Assembly (NCBI GenBank): GCA_017414605.1
Contig: JAFQLG010000066.1
Span: forward strand, 1-8,101
Source: Clostridia bacterium
GTDB taxonomy: Bacteria; Bacillota_A; Clostridia; Oscillospirales; CAG-272
Direction of reading: 5' to 3'
Length of the DNA: 8,101 bases
Part shown: positions 1-4,612 of the stretch, piece by piece
How positions within the stretch are numbered: position 1 is the stretch's first letter
How the letters are laid out: the number at the start of each line of letters is the position of its first letter
Notes under the pieces: model-generated
The model's input: only the letters and a program-made list of their open reading frames with translations
Database searches by the model: none
What the model was told of the DNA's origin: nothing
Program-made: the position numbers and the translations under genes

Positions 1-69
1 CCGGCGCGTTTTGGGAGATAGCTGCGAGCCATTATCCTGAATGCCTTTTTTATCTTTTTTATCCTTCAT
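1..69 (-). CDS. Start of an unidentified gene, cut by the window edge
   Basis: An ATG at 69-67 lies one base after the galactokinase stop codon (73-71), and 23 codons stay open to the edge. The visible N-terminus begins MKDKKDKKGIQDNG and is lysine-rich, hydrophilic and without hydrophobic residues in a row. Such a start often precedes a first membrane helix, but nothing beyond residue 23 is visible and I cannot name a family. No good Shine-Dalgarno sequence precedes the ATG (only AGATAAG), so translation would depend on coupling to the upstream galactokinase. The tight spacing is the main support that this is a real third gene of the minus-strand operon. It could also be an open stretch with no gene, since 69 nt is short. 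Confidence 0.45.
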   Translation of the reverse strand, partial: MKDKKDKKGIQDNGSQLSPKTRR

Positions 70-70
70 C

Positions 71-1354
71 TTATCTGACAACTAAAGCCGCACCAACGGG
101 GCGGATGTTGAGCACCATGCATGCGCCCTCACCGAAAACGGCGTCCATTGCAGACTTGAATGCCGCAACGTTTTCGTTTTTGACGAAAGCCTGTATCGTT
201 CCCGCAAAGCCGCCGCCGTGTACTCTCCAGGCTTCAGCCTTGTGGTCAAGCAGCTTTTCCGCAAGGCAAAGAGCCAAGGACAGACCCTGCTCGGATACGT
301 TTTTGGTTGTGTATACGTTCTGAAGGTAGCAGAAGGACGAGCGTCCCGATGCGCGAACGTTTTGGAAGAAGGTTTCAACGTCGCCCTCAAGAAGTGCCGC
401 GGATTGCGCCGCAACGCGCTTGTTTTCATCAATAAAGTGGATCGCGCGCAAAATTGCTCTGTCGCCCAGCTTTTCGCGCAGCGCGGGGATAGCCGCGATA
501 ACGTCGCTTTCTTCTACCTCGCGAAGCACCGATGCGCCAAGCTGTGCCGCAACCGCCTTCATCTCGTAGGGAATAGAAGCATAATCGTCTGTAAGGTCAG
601 CGTGGTTTCCACCCGTGCTTATTATGCAGAGGTTGTAGCCTGCTGCGGTAAAGTCAAAAGGAACGGGAGTGATCTTAGGATTTACGGTGTCTGCGAAATC
701 AATGGCAACTATGCCGCCATAGGCGCATGCCACCTGGTCCATAAGTCCGCAGGGCTTGCCGAAGAACTTGTTCTCGGCATACTGCGCAAGCTTTGCTATC
801 TCAACGTTGTCAACCTCGCCGCCGTTGTAAAGATGGCTCTCTATCGTTCCTATCATATCCTCAAACGCCGCAGAGGAGGACATGCCCGATCCCTTAAGAA
901 CATTGGAGGTGCAATAAGCTACAAAGCCGCCAACCTTGTGTCCGTTCATTTTTAGTCCTGCGCACATACCTGCGATGATGGATTCGGAGGTGCCGAATTT
1001 TTGCTCTGTGGGTGCGGTGTATTCTTCAATATTTACGCAGTCTGTTCCAAATCCCTCGCTGCAAACGGTGATAACGCCGTTGTCGGTGGGGGAGGCGACA
1101 GCTATCATGTCGAGGCTGATGGAAGCCGCAACAACGCAGCCTCGGTTGTGGTCGGTATGGTTGCCCGAAAGCTCACTTCTTCCTGCAACGGTGAAGATGC
1201 TTGCCTCGCGCTCGCCAAACTTGCCCTCAAAGCTATTGATAGCCTCGAGGTATCTTTCCTTTGCCGCGGCGAGATTCTCCTTGCCGTAAAGCGAGATGAG
1301 CTTTTGATCAAGCTTGCCGCCCGAAATGTAATTTTTAAGCTGAGTGCAGTTCAT
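71..1354 (-). CDS. galK: Galactokinase-family GHMP sugar kinase with variant motif 1
   Basis: A 427-residue GHMP-superfamily kinase, expected to phosphorylate galactose at C1 with ATP as the first Leloir-pathway step in the cytoplasm. Motif 1 is at 58-72 (GRSELSGNHTDHNRG), the ATP-binding glycine/serine loop at 155-162 (GSGMSSSA), the catalytic Asp at 206 in GLMDQ, and the C-terminal glycine motif at 380-385 (GGGFAG). Length is slightly above the usual 380-400. In canonical galactokinases motif 1 reads GEHTDYN; here the sugar-contacting Glu is Asn (N65), while His66 and Asp68 are kept. As I recall, this GNHTDH form is widespread in gut Clostridia and is annotated as galactokinase, but substrate identity is less certain than for the GEHTDY type. 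The start is well supported by GGAGG 8 nt upstream. It is second in an operon after the AbrB-family gene. No galT or galE is visible. Confidence 0.88.
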   Translation of the reverse strand: MNCTQLKNYISGGKLDQKLISLYGKENLAAAKERYLEAINSFEGKFGEREASIFTVAGRSELSGNHTDHNRGCVVAASISLDMIAVASPTDNGVITVCSEGFGTDCVNIEEYTAPTEQKFGTSESIIAGMCAGLKMNGHKVGGFVAYCTSNVLKGSGMSSSAAFEDMIGTIESHLYNGGEVDNVEIAKLAQYAENKFFGKPCGLMDQVACAYGGIVAIDFADTVNPKITPVPFDFTAAGYNLCIISTGGNHADLTDDYASIPYEMKAVAAQLGASVLREVEESDVIAAIPALREKLGDRAILRAIHFIDENKRVAAQSAALLEGDVETFFQNVRASGRSSFCYLQNVYTTKNVSEQGLSLALCLAEKLLDHKAEAWRVHGGGFAGTIQAFVKNENVAAFKSAMDAVFGEGACMVLNIRPVGAALVVR

Positions 1355-1382
1355 TTGGTGATCCTCCGTGTTTTGCTGGATG

Positions 1383-1628
1383 TCAGAGCGTTTCCTTTAT
1401 CTTTTTAAGGCAGTCCTCGCAAACTCGCTTGCCGTTAAAGAAAACGATGTCGTCCGCATTATTGCAGAATATGCAGGAGGGCTGATATTTTTGCAGAATG
1501 ATCTTGTTTTCGTCCGTAAATATTTCAAGAGAGTCCTTTTCGTTGATGTCCATTATCTGACGGATGCTTATGGGAAGAACTATTCTTCCAAGCTCGTCAA
1601 CCTTTCTTACTACGCCTGTTGATTTCAT
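1383..1628 (-). CDS. abrB: AbrB-family transition-state regulator with a C-terminal double-CxxC tail
   Basis: A small DNA-binding regulator of the SpoVT/AbrB swapped-hairpin family, expected to act as a dimer or tetramer. With the start at 1628 it has 81 residues. The N-terminal half (1-48) carries the AbrB signature MKSTGVVRKVDELGRIVLP followed by an EKDSLEIF-type strand. The C-terminal third has two Cys pairs (C52/C55 and C70/C73) around NADDIVFFNGKRV, which looks like a small zinc-binding treble. B. subtilis AbrB lacks this, but clostridial relatives often have it. An in-frame ATG at 1634 would add Met-Lys, but the GGAG at 1637-1640 is only 2 nt from it and 8 nt from the ATG at 1628, so I chose 1628. 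It heads the operon, 28 nt before the sugar kinase. Its promoter contains a repeated element that could be an autoregulatory operator (inference). Confidence 0.9.
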   Translation of the reverse strand: MKSTGVVRKVDELGRIVLPISIRQIMDINEKDSLEIFTDENKIILQKYQPSCIFCNNADDIVFFNGKRVCEDCLKKIKETL

Positions 1629-1708
1629 TTTCATTTCTCCTTTTTATATCAAGTTTGATTTGTACTGTTTTTCGCGGCAAAAAAACAATTGCCGACTTAT
1701 TTTTCTAT

Positions 1709-1737
1709 ATTTTATCACCATAAAAATGGTATGTCAA
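1709..1737 (-). promoter_or_regulatory. Sigma-A promoter of the abrB-galK operon
   Basis: On the minus strand TTGACA (1737-1732) and TAAAAT (1714-1709) are separated by 17 nt, so the promoter is consensus apart from one -10 base. The start site should fall near 1702, leaving a leader of about 70 nt before the abrB ATG. The spacer itself contains the inverted repeat ACCAT/ATGGT with a 4-nt AT centre. Confidence 0.8.
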
Positions 1738-1751
1738 CACCAAAAATGGAA
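1716..1751. promoter_or_regulatory. Candidate operator: two CACCA-A/T-TGG elements over the abrB promoter
   Basis: On the plus strand CACCATAAAAATGG (1716-1729) and CACCAAAAATGG (1738-1749) are near copies 22 bp apart, about two helical turns, and they flank the -35 hexamer. Each is an imperfect palindrome and ends in a TGGNA sequence (TGGTA at 1727-1731, TGGAA at 1747-1751). TGGNA pairs are reported for B. subtilis AbrB binding sites, although the 20-bp interval here is larger than the 4-5 bp gap usually described. Autorepression by the product of this operon is an inference. Confidence 0.4.
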
Positions 1752-1786
1752 ATTTATGTATTGTTTACAAATAAAACATAATTATA

Positions 1787-1834
1787 TGTCGAGCTCTGGC
1801 GGAGAGTGTCGAATCCCGTCGCAGACTTGTCGGC
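1787..1834 (+). promoter_or_regulatory. Phased array of five Spo0A-box-like heptamers
   Basis: Five heptamers start at 1787 (TGTCGAG), 1797 (TGGCGGA), 1807 (TGTCGAA), 1817 (CGTCGCA) and 1828 (TGTCGGC), at intervals of 10, 10, 10 and 11 bp. The third is an exact match to the Spo0A box TGTCGAA; the others keep the GNCG core. This GC-rich island stands out in an AT-rich intergenic region between two divergent transcription units. Tandem 0A boxes 10 bp apart are a known Spo0A arrangement. The last unit overlaps a candidate -35 for the 89-residue gene. Binding by Spo0A is inferred from sequence only. Confidence 0.45.
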
Positions 1835-1856
1835 TGCGTTCATTTTTTATTATAAA
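1827..1856 (+). promoter_or_regulatory. Possible promoter of the 89-residue membrane protein gene
   Basis: TTGTCG (1827-1832) and TATAAA (1851-1856) are 18 nt apart, giving a start site near 1863 and a leader of about 65 nt. The weak -35 overlaps the last Spo0A-box-like unit, which would suit an activator-dependent promoter. A better -35-like TTGACA occurs at 1877-1882 but has no suitable -10 at 16-18 nt. The assignment is therefore tentative. Confidence 0.35.
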
Positions 1857-1927
1857 CGGCTCTCTTTTGTTTAAGCTTGACATATTAAGGCAAAAAATAA
1901 AGAGAATATAAAAAAGGAGATATACTT

Positions 1928-2197
1928 ATGGTCAGAGGAGCGCAAAAACAGATGATAGTTGTAAAAACGCAGGACAGCGCGGTTTTTGAGGAGGCTTATT
2001 TTGTGGTCAGGGCAAACGCCAGGGGGGAGAGACTGGATATGCTTTCGGAGGCTAACAGAATAGTTGAGAGCTGCGGCGTTGGCAAGCGCGGAGCGAAAAG
2101 AGAGGAGATAAGGCTCTGGCTTTATTCTCTCGGATCTTTTGCGGCGGGCGGAACACTAGGCGCCGTGATCGCCGCGGTTTTGTGCTTTATGAGATAG
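1928..2197 (+). CDS. Small unidentified protein with a C-terminal membrane anchor
   Basis: An 89-residue protein that I do not recognise. Residues 1-62 are soluble and charged: a strand-like QMIVVKTQDS (8-17), then FEEAYFVVRAN (20-30), then a helix-like acidic/basic segment with EANRIVES (41-48) and a basic GVGKRGAKREE (50-60). Residues about 65-88 (LYSLGSFAAGG through AVLCFM) form one hydrophobic glycine/alanine-rich helix, ending in Arg89 after the membrane segment. This is a tail-anchored layout with the soluble part probably cytoplasmic, because there is no signal peptide and the basic residues precede the helix. The start is supported by GGAG at 1916-1919, 8 nt before the ATG. It stands alone: divergent from abrB and followed after 29 nt by the rnj promoter. 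Its upstream region holds the Spo0A-box-like array, so a role in late growth or sporulation is possible but unproven. Confidence 0.75.
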   Translation: MVRGAQKQMIVVKTQDSAVFEEAYFVVRANARGERLDMLSEANRIVESCGVGKRGAKREEIRLWLYSLGSFAAGGTLGAVIAAVLCFMR

Positions 2198-2225
2198 TCC
2201 GATCGGGTTTGGGCAGGCTCGCCTA

Positions 2226-2254
2226 TTGACAAACCCCAAAAAATAGTGTATAAT
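2226..2254 (+). promoter_or_regulatory. Perfect-consensus sigma-A promoter of rnj
   Basis: TTGACA (2226-2231) and TATAAT (2249-2254) are separated by exactly 17 nt, so both hexamers match the housekeeping consensus completely. The start site should fall near 2261, leaving a leader of about 173 nt before the rnj ATG. Confidence 0.9.
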
Positions 2255-2276
2255 AGCGGTGCAAAATTGAACTTTT

Positions 2277-2295
2277 ATGAGAGAATGACTCTCAT
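2277..2295 (+). promoter_or_regulatory. Inverted repeat at the 5' end of the rnj leader
   Basis: ATGAGAG (2277-2283) and CTCTCAT (2289-2295) form a perfect 7-bp inverted repeat with a 5-nt centre, about 16 nt downstream of the predicted start site. It could be a 5' hairpin that shields the transcript end or a DNA operator. A related TGAGAA/TTCTCA repeat occurs at 7421-7438 in front of the 30-residue gene. Confidence 0.5.
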
Positions 2296-2320
2296 TGACA
2301 TAAACTAACAAAATAGCAAA

Positions 2321-2417
2321 CGGCACGTTTTGATTTTGGCGCGTCCTGAAATATCTGCGGAACGAAGGCGGAGATTTTCGGGGGGCTTTATTGGGTTGTG
2401 GAATTTTTGACGTGCCG
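2321..2417 (+). ncRNA. Candidate structured leader RNA (cis-regulatory) of rnj
   Basis: Within the 5' untranslated region CGGCACGT (2321-2328) pairs perfectly with ACGTGCCG (2410-2417), closing an 81-nt interior. Inside it CCTGAAA (2345-2351) pairs with TTTCGGG (2376-2382, one G-U pair). The stem continues as ATCT (2353-2356) with AGAT (2372-2375), a G-G mismatch, and CG/CG around a loop at 2360-2368. The outer stem ends 5 nt before the AAAGGA ribosome binding site (2423-2428), so folding could affect translation initiation or RNA decay. I do not recognise a known Rfam class. Confidence 0.5.
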
Positions 2418-2433
2418 CAGAGAAAGGAATCTT

Positions 2434-4455
2434 ATGGCAAATAAAAAAAGCAATAGCCTTGCGGCAGATAGGCTGAACGATATATCAAAGCTGCCGGCAA
2501 TGCAAAAAAAGAACAACCATAAAAACAAAAAAACCATAGCGCAAAGGCTGGAGAGCAGGGCAGAAGACATTCTGACAAAGGACTTAAGCCATAGAAGCGA
2601 GTATTCGGCAAAGCCCGCACCCAAAAAGGCTGCTGCCGCAAAGACGGTCAAAGCGGCAACGGCGCAAAAAAAGAGCACGGCAAAAAAGAGCGCCGTTACA
2701 ACGCCCGCAGCAGAGGCAAAGGCGTCCAACGCCAAAAGAACCGTTGGTGAAACGGCGAAAAAGAGGGCGGCGGCAAAAGTCGTAAAGGATCCGGATGCCA
2801 CTTTGCGCATAATTCCGCTTGGCGGACTGCGCGAGATAGGCAAGAATATGACGGCCATCGAATGCGGTAACGACATAATCGTTATCGATTGCGGTCTGTC
2901 CTTTCCCGATGACGAGATGCCCGGCGTTGATCTGGTCATTCCCGACGTTACCTATCTTGAGGCTAATGCGGACCGCGTTCGCGGCCTTGTGCTGACCCAC
3001 GGACACGAGGACCATATCGGCGCTATCCCTTACGTTTTGCGCAATATAAATCCCGAAATTTACGGCACGAAGCTGACTTTGGGTATTGTAAGAAACAAAC
3101 TCAAGGAGGTCAAGCTGCCCTCAGAGCCCAAGCTCAACGTTGTAAGAGCGGGAGACGTAATTAAGCTTGGCGGAATGAACGTTGAGTTCATTCACGTTAA
3201 CCATTCGATAGCGGATGCCTGCGCGCTGGCCATCACAACGCCGCTTGGCACTATAGTTCACTCGGGCGACTTCAAGCTTGATTTGACTCCGATCGACGGC
3301 GAGATAATGGACATAACCCGTTTTGGCGAGCTGGGGCGCGAGGGCGTGCTTTTGCTCATGTGCGAGTCTACAAATGCGGAAAGACCCGGACACACCCCCT
3401 CGGAACGCAAGGTAGGCGCATCACTTGAGTATATCTTCAATACTCATAGTGAGCAGAGAATAGTTATTGCTACGTTTTCTTCAAACGTGCATAGAGTTCA
3501 GCAGATAATCGATACCTCCGCGCGCCATGGCAGAAAGGTTGCGATAACGGGCAGAAGTATGCTCAATATCGTTTCTGCGGCGGTTGAGCTGGGCTATATG
3601 AACGTGCCTGAGGGCATGCTTATCGACATAACGGAGATGCCGAGGTATAATCCCGAGCAGATAACGCTTATAACCACGGGAAGCCAGGGCGAGCCTATGA
3701 GTGCGCTTTACCGTATGGCTTTTGGCGAGCATCGTGACGTAAGGCTGGACGGGACCGACGTGGTGGTCATATCCTCAAGCGCGATTCCCGGAAATGAAAA
3801 GCTGGTTGGTAGAATAATCAACGAGCTTTGTAAGATAGGCGTTGAGGTGATACATGATGCCAGCGTTGAGGTCCACGTTTCGGGACACGCATGTCAGGAG
3901 GAGATAAAGCTGCTTATGGCGCTTACTCGCCCCCGCTACTTTATGCCCGTGCATGGAGAGTACAAGCATTTGGCTGCAAACAGAGAGCTGGCTATGCAGA
4001 TGGGTATTGAGTCGCGCGACATTTTCGTTTCCGATATAGGCAACGTGCTTGAAATAGACAAAAAGGGTGCTAGAATAAGCGGAACTGTAAATGCAGGCCG
4101 TGTGCTTGTGGACGGTTACGGAGTTGGCGACGTTGGAAACATCGTTCTGCGCGACAGATTGCTCTTGTCGCAGGATGGACTTATAGTGGTAACGGCAACT
4201 GTCAGCTCGGAGGGCGGATATATACTGTCGGGCCCTGATATAGTATCCCGCGGATTCGTTTACGTCAGGGATTCCGAGGAGCTTATGGAGGAGATGCGGC
4301 AGGTGGTCGTTTCTTCTATGAACGCGTGCCTTTCCTCTCGTCATAGATCGGATTGGTATCAGATAAAGGGCAGAGTGAGGGAAGACCTCGCAAAGTTCAT
4401 ATCGGGCAAAACGCGCCGCAAGCCAATGATAATTCCTATGATAATGAACGTATAA
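2434..4455 (+). CDS. rnj: Ribonuclease J (J1-type) with a Lys/Ala-rich N-terminal tail
   Basis: A 673-residue metallo-beta-lactamase/beta-CASP ribonuclease that degrades and matures mRNA and rRNA with 5'-3' exonuclease and endonuclease activity in the cytoplasm. The catalytic core starts near residue 123. It has the zinc motif HGHEDH at 189-194, His257 in NHSIAD, Asp279 in HSGDFKLD, the beta-CASP segment around ATFSSNVHR (346-354) with TGSQGEP (415-421) and HVSGHA (481-486), and His507 in PVHGEY. All metal ligands are present, as in J1 and unlike J2 enzymes that have lost some. Residues 1-120 are an extra basic segment rich in Lys, Ala and Thr, absent from B. subtilis RNase J1 (about 555 residues). 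I chose ATG 2434, 5 nt after AAAGGA; a GTG at 2398 would add 12 residues but lies inside the leader stem region and lacks a ribosome binding site. It is monocistronic or leads into the next gene 157 nt downstream. Confidence 0.97.
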   Translation: MANKKSNSLAADRLNDISKLPAMQKKNNHKNKKTIAQRLESRAEDILTKDLSHRSEYSAKPAPKKAAAAKTVKAATAQKKSTAKKSAVTTPAAEAKASNAKRTVGETAKKRAAAKVVKDPDATLRIIPLGGLREIGKNMTAIECGNDIIVIDCGLSFPDDEMPGVDLVIPDVTYLEANADRVRGLVLTHGHEDHIGAIPYVLRNINPEIYGTKLTLGIVRNKLKEVKLPSEPKLNVVRAGDVIKLGGMNVEFIHVNHSIADACALAITTPLGTIVHSGDFKLDLTPIDGEIMDITRFGELGREGVLLLMCESTNAERPGHTPSERKVGASLEYIFNTHSEQRIVIATFSSNVHRVQQIIDTSARHGRKVAITGRSMLNIVSAAVELGYMNVPEGMLIDITEMPRYNPEQITLITTGSQGEPMSALYRMAFGEHRDVRLDGTDVVVISSSAIPGNEKLVGRIINELCKIGVEVIHDASVEVHVSGHACQEEIKLLMALTRPRYFMPVHGEYKHLAANRELAMQMGIESRDIFVSDIGNVLEIDKKGARISGTVNAGRVLVDGYGVGDVGNIVLRDRLLLSQDGLIVVTATVSSEGGYILSGPDIVSRGFVYVRDSEELMEEMRQVVVSSMNACLSSRHRSDWYQIKGRVREDLAKFISGKTRRKPMIIPMIMNV

Positions 4456-4500
4456 AGTCTTGTCGGTTTTTGAAAAATTTTCATAGTGTTCATAATCTAT

Positions 4501-4531
4501 TCAACATTATATCACTCGCAGCTATTATAAT
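4501..4531 (+). promoter_or_regulatory. Weak promoter candidate before the 599-residue protein gene
   Basis: A perfect TATAAT lies at 4526-4531, 82 nt before the ATG at 4613. The only -35-like hexamer is TCAACA (4501-4506), at a long 19-nt spacing. No intrinsic terminator is visible after rnj, so read-through from rnj is also possible. Confidence 0.35.
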
Positions 4532-4612
4532 ATTAAGAGTGTTTATATCAGTTCGCCATATCGGCGGGTAAAAGATAAATAGTATAAATTATAAAAAAGG
4601 CGGTAAACCCTG

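Noticed and set aside
218..955. Long open frame on the plus strand inside galK
   Set aside because: It is antisense to a well-supported kinase, has no ribosome binding site and its translation shows no domain.
1799..1824. tRNA-like string on either strand (GTGTCGAATCCCGTC on plus, CTCTCCGCCA on minus)
   Set aside because: The putative T-arm does not pair, and no anticodon arm, D-arm or matching acceptor strand is found nearby. The phased heptamer array explains the sequence better.
2205..2236. GGGTTTG/CAAACCC inverted repeat as a terminator of the 89-residue gene
   Set aside because: The loop is 18 nt, it overlaps the -35 of the rnj promoter and no T-run follows. It may be chance or an operator, but not a convincing terminator.
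2398..2433. GTG start 12 codons upstream for RNase J
   Set aside because: There is no ribosome binding site before it and it overlaps the leader stem; ATG 2434 has AAAGGA at a good distance.
4471..4483. TGAAAA-A-TTTTCA palindrome after rnj
   Set aside because: It is AT-only in the arms apart from the ends, not followed by a T-run and too weak for a terminator; not enough to call an operator.
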